Part shown: positions 24,719-33,824 of the stretch, one piece after another
Position numbering within the stretch: the stretch's first letter is position 1
Layout of the letters: each line of letters opens with the position of its first letter
NCBI GenBank assembly: GCA_009776305.1
Contig: WRLY01000001.1
Coordinates: forward strand, 186,001-250,000
Length of the DNA stretch: 64,000 bases
Reading direction: 5' to 3'
Origin: Oscillospiraceae bacterium
Lineage (GTDB): Bacteria; Bacillota; Clostridia; Oscillospirales; Ruminococcaceae
Notes under the pieces: model-generated
The model's input: only the letters and a program-made list of their open reading frames with translations
Told to the model about the DNA's origin: nothing
Database searches by the model: none
Translations under genes and position numbers: made by a program

Positions 24719-24880
24719 ATGGCGTATGAAACCAAAGCGTTGTTAATCGCGCTTGCCGATATAGCCTGCCGGACTAACGCCAAAGAGGTCTACAGGACGA
24801 TTGCAAAAATGGCAAACGCGGAGGGCGTTATTCTCAAGCCCTTTGAAGAGGCTAAGGCGGAAATGGAAGAAAATTGTTAA
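24719..24880 (+). CDS. small protein of 53 residues under an antitoxin-type promoter
   Basis: Too short for most gene finders, but well supported: promoter at 24653, GGGGAGGTC ribosome site, ATG 24719, TAA 24878, then a strong terminator. The peptide is soluble and helical (AYETKALLIALADIACRT, then KEVYRTIAKMANAEGV) with a C-terminal ENC. I recognise no family. It uses the same promoter block as the two neighbouring antitoxin RNAs, so it is either a third accessory of the island or a host gene whose promoter was copied. No toxin-like peptide is evident on its opposite strand. Confidence 0.8.
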   Translation: MAYETKALLIALADIACRTNAKEVYRTIAKMANAEGVILKPFEEAKAEMEENC

Positions 24881-24892
24881 AGTAAAATAATA

Positions 24893-24933
24893 AACATAAA
24901 ATCCCCCTTTTTGAAAAGGGGGATTTTATGTTT
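24893..24933. terminator. bidirectional terminator
   Basis: A near-perfect inverted repeat: CATAAAATCCCCCTTTT and AAAAGGGGGATTTTATG, between two convergent genes. Confidence 0.9.
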
Positions 24934-24942
24934 ATTACAGTG

Positions 24943-26676
24943 CTAATTTCTGACCGTTACCGAAAATGTTTTGAGTGCGCCTCTGTTGGTATAAACCTCA
25001 ATGGTAGTACTGCCGGCTGAAACGCCCGTAACTACGCCCGTGGAGCTTACGGTAGCCACAGACTGGTTCAAAGACCTGTACAGTACAACGTCCGAAGAGG
25101 GACGCGCAGTAGCGTTAATGCGGGCAGTCTGTCCCACGCGCACATTGGCGCTTGTAGGCGAAAAGCTTACATCGGGTGCATGAGACGTGAATGTGCGAGT
25201 GCGCTGTATACCGCTACCCGTAACGGCGGTTATGGTGACGCGACCGGTTCCTACTACGGTCATTCTGCCGTTGTCAATGGTTGCTACGGTTCTGTCGCTG
25301 GTGTACCAGTTGATGGTGTCGTTGTGGTTCGTTGGGTTCACCGTAGCGTTGTTTGAGGCTAAGAGGTTGTATCTTGAGCCCTCGTAGACTGTGCCGCCGC
25401 TACCCGAAAATTCAAAGCGGGTAATCGGGCGCGAGGGATTGGCTCTTACGGTTACGCGCACAGTTGCCAGCGCTCCGGCGTTATCTCTTACATTAATAGT
25501 TGCCGTGCCGGCTCTTCTTGCCCAAATTCTGCCGGAGGTATATATTGTAACAATATCGTTGTTCCTGCCGGGGGACGCAACGCTGAACTTGAGGTCGTTT
25601 GCCGAGTAGCCTTCGGCTCTGATTCTTGCCTGGTCAGCGCCTACGTTCAGGGTTATGCTGTTAAAGTTGAGTTTTAGGTCGCCTGTAGAGGTTTGATTAT
25701 TAGTGCCTGTGGACGGACTTGCCGTACCCGAATAAGCTATGTCAATCCCCGTTATGCCGAGATTGCCCGCGCTTATATTGGTGATTCTCATCCATTTAAA
25801 GGTATATTCAAAAATTGGCAGCATATTGCCGAGTATCGCAAATTCAGCCTCATTGAAGAAAGTGCTTTTCGGCACATTAGGTATAGTCATGGAGCGCGAA
25901 CCGCTGGTGGCTATGCCGGTATGTATTGTACTGCTGAGGTCGGTGCTGAAACCGAAAGCTTCAACGCCTGTCGCCGCCCTGTTAAAATGCAATGTCACGT
26001 CGAATTTTGAGGAATCTCTTACGGCTACAGCCGCGTTAGAATCCATTCTCGTGCCGTTACCTAAGTATGATGCAGTGGTTAGGTTTTGATTTAAAGGGAG
26101 AGTCGAGGTAGACGAAGCGTTTCTTACCTCGTTAATGCGATAGTTTCCCAAAGAGATGTTACCGTACGTACCGAAATTGATTGTCGGCTCATTACCGGTA
26201 GCGTTTAAATAAGTAATTCCCCCTAAGTTTGTGTTTAAACCAAGGCTGTCTACCGGATGCTGGTCCCCGTCAAAAAGCACAATGGTTGCCGACCATGTAA
26301 AGGTTTGGGTTCCCGCTACAATTGTATTTGTGGATTCAAACGCGCCAATGCTTATCGTCTGTTGGGTTACCTGCGCGTTATTCAGTCTTACGTCTTTGAC
26401 CTGTTTTACGTTAGCCGAAACTCCGTTTTCCAACGACCTTATAATCGGGTAAGACGAAGTATAGGTTTGCGGTACAAACAAAGGGTCAAGCGTAAAGGTT
26501 TGCCCAATGGTAAAATTGACCGCTCCGGTTACAGAACCCGAAACCCTGATTTCATAATTTGATGCGCCGCCGCCCGGTCGAACCTGCAACGTTCCGTCCG
26601 CTGCCGCCGGAAAAACAGCCATACTGAGCGTGAATGTCAGAGCCAATAAAAGCGCCGTTAATTTTTTTAGTTTCAT
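24943..26676 (-). CDS. secreted protein with three Big_2 (bacterial Ig-like) domains
   Basis: A protein of 577 residues. The start is taken as the second ATG (26676), which lies seven bases after GGAGG; the first ATG at 26682 would touch it. A signal peptide ends PAAA. Residues about 40-320 are Ser/Thr/Asn-rich beta structure that I do not recognise. The C-terminal 260 residues hold three Big_2 units, each with the pattern V..G....(W/F)...(D/S)..VA.(V/I)...G.V...G.(G/A)..TI. No sorting tail or anchor is seen, so it may be released or bound to the wall by the Ig domains. Likely an adhesin or surface-layer protein. Confidence 0.82.
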   Translation of the reverse strand: MKLKKLTALLLALTFTLSMAVFPAAADGTLQVRPGGGASNYEIRVSGSVTGAVNFTIGQTFTLDPLFVPQTYTSSYPIIRSLENGVSANVKQVKDVRLNNAQVTQQTISIGAFESTNTIVAGTQTFTWSATIVLFDGDQHPVDSLGLNTNLGGITYLNATGNEPTINFGTYGNISLGNYRINEVRNASSTSTLPLNQNLTTASYLGNGTRMDSNAAVAVRDSSKFDVTLHFNRAATGVEAFGFSTDLSSTIHTGIATSGSRSMTIPNVPKSTFFNEAEFAILGNMLPIFEYTFKWMRITNISAGNLGITGIDIAYSGTASPSTGTNNQTSTGDLKLNFNSITLNVGADQARIRAEGYSANDLKFSVASPGRNNDIVTIYTSGRIWARRAGTATINVRDNAGALATVRVTVRANPSRPITRFEFSGSGGTVYEGSRYNLLASNNATVNPTNHNDTINWYTSDRTVATIDNGRMTVVGTGRVTITAVTGSGIQRTRTFTSHAPDVSFSPTSANVRVGQTARINATARPSSDVVLYRSLNQSVATVSSTGVVTGVSAGSTTIEVYTNRGALKTFSVTVRN

Positions 26677-26712
26677 TTTCATTCCTCCATAAAATGAATG
26701 TTTTTTGTTTTA

Positions 26713-26746
26713 AGTCATTTAAAAACGAATATGTTCTTAAATGACT
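26713..26746 (-). other. leader hairpin of the Big_2 gene
   Basis: AGTCATTTAA (26713-26722) and TTAAATGACT (26737-26746) pair in the 5' leader just after the start site; it may protect the mRNA 5' end. Confidence 0.55.
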
Positions 26747-26753
26747 ATTTATA

Positions 26754-26782
26754 ATTATACATGCTTTCGCCAAAGTTTGCAA
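26754..26782 (-). promoter_or_regulatory. promoter of the Big_2 gene
   Basis: Minus strand TTGCAA (26782-26777), 17-base spacer, TATAAT (26759-26754). Confidence 0.85.
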
Positions 26783-26822
26783 TAGTAAATTGAAAAATAT
26801 TTAGTCTTTTTTGTGCAACCTT

Positions 26823-28109
26823 TCAGGCTCTTACATAGTTTTGCGCTTTTTTACCTATGTCTTTGCGGTAAAACCCGCCCTCAAAACTGATTTTGCCAAT
26901 TTCTGTGTATGCCTTTTCAATGGCTTTGTCAAGAGTTTCACCTAAAGCCGTTACACTGAGTACCCGCCCGCCCGCTGTTATTAATTCTTCGCCGCGGGTT
27001 TTAGTCCCGCTACTGTAAATTATTGCGTCGGAAACTTTTTCCAAGCCTTTGATTTCAAACCCCGTATTATAATTTTCGGGGTATCCTCCGCTTGCCATAA
27101 CAACACAGGCACTGTATTCTTTGGAAAACTCGATTTTTATACCGTCAAGCCGTTCCTCAATCACCGCCGTCATAATATCAAATAAATCGGTTTTCAAAAG
27201 CGGCAAAACCGTCTGCGCCTCCGGGTCGCCGAACCGACAGTTGTACTCTATGACCCTTGCGCCATTATCAGTTAGCATAATCTGGAAGTATAAAACGCCT
27301 TTAAACGCCCGCCCCTCTGCCCGCATTGCATTAATGGTCGGGCGTATTATTTTTTCAAGACATTCATTTTCCCATTGCTTTGTATAATAAGGTGTAGGCG
27401 CGATTGCCCCCATTCCGCCCGTGTTTAAGCCTTTGTCGTCGTCAAGGGCGCGTTTGTGGTCGGTCGCGGAAACCATAGGCACTACGGTCTGTCCGTCGCT
27501 GAAAGCTAAAACCGTCACTTCAGGACCTGTCATGTATTCCTCTATAATTATTTTTTTGCCCGACACGCCGAATTTCCCGTTAAGCAAAATATCTTTTACC
27601 GCTGTTTCGGCTTGGGCAAAATCTTTGGCAATTATAACGCCTTTTCCAAGCGCCAAGCCATCGCACTTTATGACGGCGGGATATTTATTTTGGGTTTTTA
27701 TGTAATTCAGCGCACTTTCAATACTTTCAGAATCAAATTCCGCATATTCGGCAGTCGGAATATTATATTTTTTCATAAGAGCTTTGGAGAAAGACTTGCT
27801 CCCCTCAATCACGGCAGCATTTTTTCTTGCTCCGAAAGCTTTTATGCCCGCCGCCTCCATAGCGTCAACCATGCCGAGGGTTAAGGGGTCGTCGGGCGCG
27901 ACAAAGACGTAATCCGCACCGATTCGTTTGGCTAAATCCACCGCACCATCAATATCTGTGGCTTTAACAGAGGGGAAACATTCGGCAATTTGCGAAATTC
28001 CGCCATTTCCGGGCGCACAGTATAGCGTCAAGGGTTTGGGGGATTTTTTCAAAGCGGCACAAATAGCGTGTTCGCGACCGCCGCCGCCGATTACAAGAAT
28101 TTTGTTCAT
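26823..28109 (-). CDS. purD: phosphoribosylamine-glycine ligase
   Basis: Second step of purine synthesis: joins glycine to 5-phosphoribosylamine with ATP. A protein of 428 residues, standard length. N-terminal VIGGGGREHAI, ATP-grasp blocks KCDGLALGKGVII and the signature FNCRFGDPEAQ-type stretch (here YNCRFGDPEAQTVLPLL) are present. The ATG follows AAAAGGAAGATATGCC. It is a single gene with its own promoter, away from the rest of the pur genes, which is less usual in Firmicutes where purD normally ends the pur operon. Confidence 0.97.
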   Translation of the reverse strand: MNKILVIGGGGREHAICAALKKSPKPLTLYCAPGNGGISQIAECFPSVKATDIDGAVDLAKRIGADYVFVAPDDPLTLGMVDAMEAAGIKAFGARKNAAVIEGSKSFSKALMKKYNIPTAEYAEFDSESIESALNYIKTQNKYPAVIKCDGLALGKGVIIAKDFAQAETAVKDILLNGKFGVSGKKIIIEEYMTGPEVTVLAFSDGQTVVPMVSATDHKRALDDDKGLNTGGMGAIAPTPYYTKQWENECLEKIIRPTINAMRAEGRAFKGVLYFQIMLTDNGARVIEYNCRFGDPEAQTVLPLLKTDLFDIMTAVIEERLDGIKIEFSKEYSACVVMASGGYPENYNTGFEIKGLEKVSDAIIYSSGTKTRGEELITAGGRVLSVTALGETLDKAIEKAYTEIGKISFEGGFYRKDIGKKAQNYVRA

Positions 28110-28140
28110 GGCATATCTTCCTTTTCATTTTTCTAAAAGT

Positions 28141-28169
28141 ACTATAGCACAATACATTTAATTTTGCAA
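28141..28169 (-). promoter_or_regulatory. purD promoter
   Basis: Minus strand TTGCAA (28169-28164), 17-base spacer, TATAGT (28146-28141); a leader of about 25 nt leaves no room for a purine riboswitch. Confidence 0.8.
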
Positions 28170-28173
28170 GTAT

Positions 28174-29529
28174 TTATTTCCTCTTCCTGTAACTTACAAC
28201 CACCACCGCGCTTGCCGATATAGCAATCGCGAGAAACGGCAGGGTCGCCGCGCCTGTCGCGGGATTATCATAGTCCCCCAAAGCTCCCCGGGCAAGTACA
28301 GACATATCAACCATTTCAAAATCAGCCTCGAGTGCGTCGTCTTCGCCCCAGCCATCGTAATCATAGCCCCCTTTCAGGAAATAATGCCCGCCCTGATTCA
28401 AGCCTACGGTAATTGTACGGGCGTCGCCGCTCACAGGGAAAAGCTGTTCTTCAAGCTCACCGCTACCGTCTTCAACCCGTGTAAGCGCAGCATAATCCCA
28501 ATTAAACCATGTCTTTTCATTCCACGGCTCTAACCCCGCCTGCAAAAGTATGCTTTCGGGAATTTCAATACCGAGTTCAAACCCGTAATCCCCCTCCTCT
28601 GCCGCAGATATGAAAACTATACTTTCCATCCAGAACCCGTATTCGGCTTCCACCTCGCCGGTTTCGTTGACAATGCGCTTTTCTATCCAACTGACTCCCT
28701 TTTGCTCGTCAACCTCATACCATCTCTCGAGGCTGTATTTAGGAACATAAGGGGTAATATCGCGGGCAGGTCGGTTAACGGTTTCGGGAGCGGTTTCGGA
28801 AATCCACTCAAACATGCCATCTCCGGAAACAGAATATCCAATAGCGCCGTAAGGAATATCTGCGTCAGGACCATATGGGTCGGGACCCCATTCCATATTC
28901 CATGGTCCCACGCTATGAGGGGCGTCGTCAAAAAAATATAAATGAATCGCAACAGTAGGCTCCTCTGTGTAATGCCCCTCCATCGGCTCGTCGTAAACAT
29001 CTTCTTCTTCATCTTCTGCATCCCAATCCCCGAAAGAACCCGCGCTTTCATTGATTGGCGTGATTTTTACGTTTAAATCAACATAATTTCTCGTGTGAAT
29101 CCCTAATTCAGTTCCGTCGTCGCCACCGCTTGTCTTTATTGTCGCGGGGTCTATAAAAACAACTGCGCCGTTTTCAAGCTCAAACCTTGTTACTTTCCCG
29201 CTGTCATATATAGCGATAATCGAATTCCCCGTTAAAACGCTACCCGTGCCTGAATCAAGCATTATAAAAGGGTTCTCGTCCTCAAGCGCCGCTTTAACTA
29301 ACGAAAAAGGAATACAACCCTCCTCATCAGCACCAAGTTCTTCTTCAAACATTTCGGGCTCTTCAGGATTTTCGCCGTTTTCTTCAGCATTTTCACCATT
29401 CTCGCCGCTATTTTCCGAATTTTCAGGCGATTGCTCGGTATTCCCGCCATCGTCTTCCGCAAATGCGGTAAATGTAGCCAAGCTAAGTAAAAGCGCTAAA
29501 ATGGTCAGCGCCGCCGTTAGTTTTTTCAT
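28174..29529 (-). CDS. secreted surface protein with NPATG sorting signal
   Basis: A protein of 451 residues. It has a signal peptide ending TFAEAF-like (TFTAFAEDD), an acidic repeat stretch (about 28-65: ENSGENGENAEENGENPEE) and then a long Trp/Asp/Glu-rich beta region that I do not recognise. The C-terminus is DNPATG, hydrophobic helix, YRKRK. The NPATG tail matches that of the protein at 20832 and resembles NPPTG at 21904, so these three look like one sorting class. The ATG follows GGAGGAAGACAAC. A TATAAT lies at 29571-29576 but its -35 box is poor. Likely wall-linked; role unknown. Confidence 0.75.
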   Translation of the reverse strand: MKKLTAALTILALLLSLATFTAFAEDDGGNTEQSPENSENSGENGENAEENGENPEEPEMFEEELGADEEGCIPFSLVKAALEDENPFIMLDSGTGSVLTGNSIIAIYDSGKVTRFELENGAVVFIDPATIKTSGGDDGTELGIHTRNYVDLNVKITPINESAGSFGDWDAEDEEEDVYDEPMEGHYTEEPTVAIHLYFFDDAPHSVGPWNMEWGPDPYGPDADIPYGAIGYSVSGDGMFEWISETAPETVNRPARDITPYVPKYSLERWYEVDEQKGVSWIEKRIVNETGEVEAEYGFWMESIVFISAAEEGDYGFELGIEIPESILLQAGLEPWNEKTWFNWDYAALTRVEDGSGELEEQLFPVSGDARTITVGLNQGGHYFLKGGYDYDGWGEDDALEADFEMVDMSVLARGALGDYDNPATGAATLPFLAIAISASAVVVVSYRKRK

Positions 29530-29736
29530 GTTGTCTTCCTCCGTTATTGCGGTTTTGCCGCATTATACCAGACCCACTCGCGAACAGGTCTATTATTAAA
29601 ACTGCCGAAAAGCATAAAAGGTTGCAAAAAACCGCAAGCTTTTCGCGAATTTTTAAGTTCCATATAGGTAGTCCATCATTTTCCTTTTAAAGTTTCAAAT
29701 ACGCAAAGCCGTCATAAAAAGCCTAACGATTAGCCC

Positions 29737-29776
29737 AAAAAGAATCCCCGAGAGTTGTTACCTCCCAGGGGATTCG
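29737..29776 (-). terminator. terminator of the cellobiose phosphorylase gene
   Basis: Minus strand GAATCCCC pairs with GGGGATTC, followed by TTTTTGGG. The remaining part of the gap 29530-29736 shows only the weak promoter for the NPATG gene. Confidence 0.85.
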
Positions 29777-29791
29777 CCTTAATATTAATTC

Positions 29792-32269
29792 CTATCCCAT
29801 AACCACTTCAACCTCATGCTCGCCGTTTTGGAAAGCGGGGATTTTGTTGCCCTCGACCGCTTTTCCGTCTACTGTGAGGGATTTTACGCCTTTGCTGACT
29901 TTATTGGGGTTTTTGACAGTGATTTTATACCTTGCGCCCCTGAAAAGCCTTGTTATTGTAAAGCCGCCCCAGTCTGCCGGAATTGACGGGTCAATTACAA
30001 GCCCGTCATAATCGGGCTTAACACCGAGTATGTACTGCGAAGCCGCCGCGAAGTTCCACGCCGCCGTACCCGTCAGCCAGGAGTTCTTAGCCTCACCGTG
30101 GCGGGACGCGTCCTTGCCCGCTATCATCTGGGCGTAAACATAAGGCTCAGTTCTGTTAAGGTCGGAGAAATCCTCCCTGAACGCGGGGGCAATCTTGGAA
30201 TAATACTCATACGCCTTGTCACCCCTGCCCACATGCGCCGCCGCACAAATTACCCAAGCATTGTTATGGCAGAAAACACCCGCGTTTTCCTTGTAGCCGG
30301 GGGGATAGGTCGAAATTTCGCCGTATTCTATTATGTATCTTGTGAAAGCCGGCTGATTCAACACCAAACCGTGAGCGGAATTAAGCCACTTGTCCACGCT
30401 GTCAAGGGTTTTAAGGTCATAACCCTGCTCTTTGCCAAGCCCCGCCAAAACAGCGAAACCTTGAGACTCTATGAAGATTTTGCCTTCCTCATTCTCGTTA
30501 GAGCCCAATTTCTTGCCGAAGTCGTCATAAGCCCGCAAGAACCACTCTCCGTCAAAACCGTGTTCAAGCATTACCTTGCTCATTTTTTCAATCTCAGCTT
30601 CTGCGCGTTTAGCCTCGGTTTCGTCGCCCTTGATTCTGCACATTTTCACATATTCAGGAGCTATAAAGGCGAACATCGCGCCTATCATCACGCTTTCGGC
30701 GACCTTTCCGTCCTTGCCCTCGGTTACCTGGAAAGATTGTCCCGATATTGCGGAGAAACAGTTAAGATTCAAGCAGTCGTTCCAGTCGGCGCGCCCGATA
30801 AGCGGCAGTCCGTGAGGACCTGTTTTGGTGCAGACATGGTTGAACGCCCGTTTCATGTGGTCAAGCATGGTATCGGCAAGCTCGTCCTTATTCTCATAAG
30901 GCACAATTTCGTCAAGAATACCCACATCGCCGGTTTCCTTAATATAAGCGGCAGTAGACAGAATCATCCACAGCGGGTCGTCGTTAAAGTTAGAGCCAAG
31001 CTCGTGATTGCCTTTTTTGGTAAGCGGCTGATATTGGTGATAGGCACCGCCGTCGCGGAGCATGGTTGCCGCTAAATCTAAGATTCTCTGTCTTGCCCTT
31101 GCGGGAATCTGATGCACAAAGCCTAAAATATCCTGATTGGAGTCGCGGAAACCCATTCCTCTGCCTATTCCCGATTCAAAGTAAGAAGCCGAGCGCGAAA
31201 GGTTAAATGTCACCATACACTGGTACTGATTCCAAATATTAACCATGCGGTTAAGTCTTTCATCGGGCGCGTCAACCGTGTAGCGTGAAAGCAAACCGTC
31301 CCAGTGGGCTTTAAGCTCATCGAATAATTCATCGGCTTTTTTGCTTGTATCGCATTTTGAGATTATATCATGGGCTTTGGTTTTGTTTACTATATTCTTT
31401 TTGGAATTTCCGCTGGTTTTTATTTTGCTGTCGGGGGCTAAATCGGGCGCGAATTTCTCAGCGAAAGTGTTTTCAACATAACCTAAAACAAAAACTAAAT
31501 CCTTGCTTTCACCCGCCGCTAATTCAACCTCTATGTAATGTGAGGCTATAGGCGCCCAACCATCGGCAACGGTGCTTTTGGGAGCGCCAGCAAAAACCGC
31601 CTGCGGCGCGGAAAATCCGTCATACATGCCGAGGAATTCATCACGGGAGGTTTCGAAACCGTCTATATCACAGTTTACCGAATAAAAGGCGTAATGGTCG
31701 CGTCTTTCTTTGTATTCGGTTTTGTGATAAATTGTTGAGGCGTCAACTTCAAGCTCGCCGATATTGTAATTACGCTGAAAGTTGGTTGAATCGTCCTGTG
31801 CGTCCCACAGACACCATTCTAAAAAGCTGAAAAGCTTAAACTTCTTGCTCTGATTGGACGTGTTGGTAAGGGTGACTTTTTGCACCTCGGCGTCGATTCC
31901 CACCGGCACAAAGAATAAAACCGAGGCTTTCACACCGTTCTTCTCGCCCGTTATACGGGTGTAACCCATTCCGTGGCGGCACTCGTAGCTGTCAAGTTCG
32001 GTCTTTACGGGCGACCAGCCCGGATTCCAGACAGTCCCCCCGTCATTGATGTAGAAATAGCGTCCGCCCATATCAATAGGCACGTTGTTGTAGCGGTAGC
32101 GTAGAATTCTGCGAAGTCTCGCGTCCTTATAGAAGCAGTAGCCGCCCGCCGTATTGGAAATCAGCGAGAAAAAGCCTTCGCTCCCAAGGTAGTTAATCCA
32201 CGGGTAAGGGGTTTTAGGGGAAGTTATTACATATTCCCTGTTCGCGTCGTCGAAAAAACCGTATTTCAT
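29792..32269 (-). CDS. cbp: cellobiose phosphorylase, GH94
   Basis: Splits cellobiose with phosphate into glucose-1-phosphate and glucose in the cytoplasm, saving one ATP for an anaerobe. A protein of 825 residues, the usual length, without a signal peptide. The N-terminal beta-sandwich domain begins [19 protein letters not shown], typical of cellobiose phosphorylase. The (alpha/alpha)6 domain has [14 protein letters not shown] and the catalytic Asp in RADWNDCLN near residue 490. The end carries the usual [13 protein letters not shown]. The ATG follows CGGAGGCG. It is a single-gene unit with its own promoter and terminator, showing that the organism uses cellulose or mixed-glucan oligomers. 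Confidence 0.95.
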   Translation of the reverse strand: MKYGFFDDANREYVITSPKTPYPWINYLGSEGFFSLISNTAGGYCFYKDARLRRILRYRYNNVPIDMGGRYFYINDGGTVWNPGWSPVKTELDSYECRHGMGYTRITGEKNGVKASVLFFVPVGIDAEVQKVTLTNTSNQSKKFKLFSFLEWCLWDAQDDSTNFQRNYNIGELEVDASTIYHKTEYKERRDHYAFYSVNCDIDGFETSRDEFLGMYDGFSAPQAVFAGAPKSTVADGWAPIASHYIEVELAAGESKDLVFVLGYVENTFAEKFAPDLAPDSKIKTSGNSKKNIVNKTKAHDIISKCDTSKKADELFDELKAHWDGLLSRYTVDAPDERLNRMVNIWNQYQCMVTFNLSRSASYFESGIGRGMGFRDSNQDILGFVHQIPARARQRILDLAATMLRDGGAYHQYQPLTKKGNHELGSNFNDDPLWMILSTAAYIKETGDVGILDEIVPYENKDELADTMLDHMKRAFNHVCTKTGPHGLPLIGRADWNDCLNLNCFSAISGQSFQVTEGKDGKVAESVMIGAMFAFIAPEYVKMCRIKGDETEAKRAEAEIEKMSKVMLEHGFDGEWFLRAYDDFGKKLGSNENEEGKIFIESQGFAVLAGLGKEQGYDLKTLDSVDKWLNSAHGLVLNQPAFTRYIIEYGEISTYPPGYKENAGVFCHNNAWVICAAAHVGRGDKAYEYYSKIAPAFREDFSDLNRTEPYVYAQMIAGKDASRHGEAKNSWLTGTAAWNFAAASQYILGVKPDYDGLVIDPSIPADWGGFTITRLFRGARYKITVKNPNKVSKGVKSLTVDGKAVEGNKIPAFQNGEHEVEVVMG

Positions 32270-32291
32270 AAACGCCTCCGATTGTAAATAT

Positions 32292-32318
32292 TAAGGCGAC
32301 AACAAGCCGCCTCTACAT
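32292..32318. repeat. palindromic repeat, single arm in the cbp leader
   Basis: AAGGCGAC/GCCTCTACAT: one arm of the family at 24546, lying between the cbp promoter and its start codon, so it is transcribed as a leader hairpin. Confidence 0.5.
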
Positions 32319-32325
32319 ACTATCT

Positions 32326-32354
32326 ATTATAAAGGAAATTTCAGCCAAAAACAA
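32326..32354 (-). promoter_or_regulatory. promoter of the cellobiose phosphorylase gene
   Basis: Minus strand TTGTTT (32354-32349), 17-base spacer, TATAAT (32331-32326). Confidence 0.75.
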
Positions 32355-32502
32355 GAGGTAAATTTAAATTTTGTAATTTTTAAATACAAAATTTACAATT
32401 TACTCAGATATATCAATCCCCGTGAGTTCCAAAAATCAAAGAATATATCCGACAGAGGCAAGAAAAATCGGGGTTAAAGCCATATAAATGTATTTAACAA
32501 CC

Positions 32503-32529
32503 GTAGGGGCGGACATTGTGTCCGCCCCT
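32503..32529. repeat. palindromic repeat, single arm
   Basis: GTAGGGGCGGACA with complement TGTCCGCCCC; it lies just past the end of the DUF6883-like gene in the otherwise featureless gap 32355-32561. Confidence 0.6.
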
Positions 32530-32561
32530 TTGTACAAAAAATTAAAAAATATTGTTTTTAT

Positions 32562-33113
32562 TTACATTTCTATTTGGTACGGTTCTTCATATTCTACAAA
32601 CACGCTTTTAATGTCCGATGTTTTTATTTCCGACGTTTGTTCAATTGTCCCGTTTGTACCGAGAATTTCAGCAAGAAAGACAGATTGGTCAAGCTCCTCT
32701 ATAATCCATGCGATAAGTCCGTTTGTAAGGCGCACTTTGTTCCCTGTGGCTACAATGCCGCTCATTGATTTTCCCCCTTTCACGTTTTCGACGTAGGCGT
32801 TGGTCATTATGGTTTCTCCGCTCGATTTGTCGTAATTCCATACAGTCCGGACGCTCGCGGTTTTTCCGTTTGCGCCCTTAATCCGCACTACCGTTTCATA
32901 GCGCATGCCAAAACCATCGTTTCCTTTTGGCTTTGGGTCATAACGCTTTAACTTTGACACGATTTGGTCTATCAATAATTTATAATTTGTTTTATCATAC
33001 CCGAGGGCTAATCTGAACGCCCGCGCCTTATCGGCTCGCTGCAACGGCTCAAGCGAATATTTTACAAATTTTTCAACAGGAATGACTAATATTGCAAGAT
33101 TTTTATTTTTCAT
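32562..33113 (-). CDS. DUF6883-like protein with extra C-terminal domain
   Basis: A protein of 183 residues. Residues 1-105 look like DUF6883 (VEKFVKYSLEPLQRADKARAFRLALGY, then YGMRYET-like GFGMRYETVV and ASVRTVWNYD). The last 65 residues form a separate small beta domain (GNKVRLTNGLIAWIIEELDQSVFLAEI) like the DUF4926-type modules that often accompany such proteins. DUF6883 is common next to phage or polymorphic-toxin genes, but no such partner is here. The ribosome site is weak (AAGGCAG). It is divergent from the 59-residue helix protein at 33269. Function unknown. Confidence 0.6.
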   Translation of the reverse strand: MKNKNLAILVIPVEKFVKYSLEPLQRADKARAFRLALGYDKTNYKLLIDQIVSKLKRYDPKPKGNDGFGMRYETVVRIKGANGKTASVRTVWNYDKSSGETIMTNAYVENVKGGKSMSGIVATGNKVRLTNGLIAWIIEELDQSVFLAEILGTNGTIEQTSEIKTSDIKSVFVEYEEPYQIEM

Positions 33114-33268
33114 TTTTTGTCTGCCTTGTTTTTTTAATAATTATAACATACTTTCTATATAAATACAACAGTTATATAAAATATATATAACCGTAAATAT
33201 ATACAAAAATTTTGTTATCCTATAACATATAATCAACAGTTACTATACAGTTATATGTGGAGGATATT

Positions 33269-33448
33269 ATGCCTACAAACAAACCACCGTTTAATTTCCA
33301 TTTAAAGGAAGAATATTTGGAAAAGATGAGATTTATCGCGAAAGAGGAAACGAGAAGTCTCAGTAATTTATTAGAACATCTCTGCAAAAAGCACATCATC
33401 TGCTACGAAAAAGAGCATGGCGAGATAATACTTGAAGAAGGCGAATAA
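33269..33448 (+). CDS. small ribbon-helix-helix-like protein
   Basis: A protein of 59 residues from ATG 33269, with GGAGG six bases upstream (a GTG at 33257 would overlap it). The pattern FNFHLKEEYLEKMRFIAKEETRSLSNLLEHLC is that of Arc/CopG-type ribbon-helix-helix DNA-binding proteins: one strand, then two helices with SLSNLL at the second helix start. The upstream DNA is very A/T-rich and carries ACAGTTATAT twice (near 33168 and 33246), which could be its operators. The neighbour on the other strand is the DUF6883-like gene; a regulator-target relation is possible but not shown. Confidence 0.65.
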   Translation: MPTNKPPFNFHLKEEYLEKMRFIAKEETRSLSNLLEHLCKKHIICYEKEHGEIILEEGE

Positions 33449-33450
33449 AC

Positions 33451-33481
33451 GTAGTGGCAAGACCTCAAGGTTCGCCACTAT
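33451..33481. repeat. diverged palindromic repeat arm after the RHH gene
   Basis: GTAGTGGC pairs with GCCACTA directly after the stop codon; a diverged member of the 24546 family that may serve as a terminator. Confidence 0.5.
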
Positions 33482-33501
33482 GGAATATTTGTAAATGCAA
33501 A

Positions 33502-33524
33502 AACCGCCCCTTGTAAGGGCGGTT
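33502..33524. terminator. bidirectional terminator
   Basis: AACCGCCC and GGGCGGTT pair around CTTGTAA with A- and T-rich flanks between two convergent genes. Confidence 0.8.
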
Positions 33525-33536
33525 AAATTTTAATTT

Positions 33537-33824
33537 TCAACCTACTTTTACTTCTATCCATTTAGGATGAATGGTTTCGAGCATCGGGAGCTCGTCCGGC
33601 ACGATTTTTTCTTCCTCGTACCGCCAGCAGGGGTGCTTTGCACACAACCCGCAGTCAATAAACTGTTTGTCGTTGCGGCAACAATTATAAATAGGGCAAA
33701 TCACCTCGTCAACGTACTGAAGCCAAAAAACCCGTCCCGCCTCATCGTTGCACCCCACACAATCGTGGGGGAAATGCTTGCACTCATAGCAGTCGCGCCC
33801 GCAACAGCTTATGTTTTCGCTCAT
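33537..33824 (-). CDS. DUF3795-like Cys-rich protein
   Basis: A protein of 95 residues from ATG 33824 (GGTGGGGGAATAAACA upstream); the frame stays open further but without a ribosome site. Twelve Cys in pairs (CCGRDCYECKH, DCVGC, CPIYNCCR, CGLCAKHPC) give the DUF3795 signature, which ends in the HPC block and probably binds zinc or an iron-sulfur cluster. These proteins are widespread in anaerobic Firmicutes and have no established role. It stands alone. Confidence 0.75.
   Translation of the reverse strand: MSENISCCGRDCYECKHFPHDCVGCNDEAGRVFWLQYVDEVICPIYNCCRNDKQFIDCGLCAKHPCWRYEEEKIVPDELPMLETIHPKWIEVKVG

Noticed and set aside
30098-31075. 325-residue open frame opposite cellobiose phosphorylase
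   Set aside because: It is a shadow of a well-defined GH94 gene: no ribosome site and no protein family.
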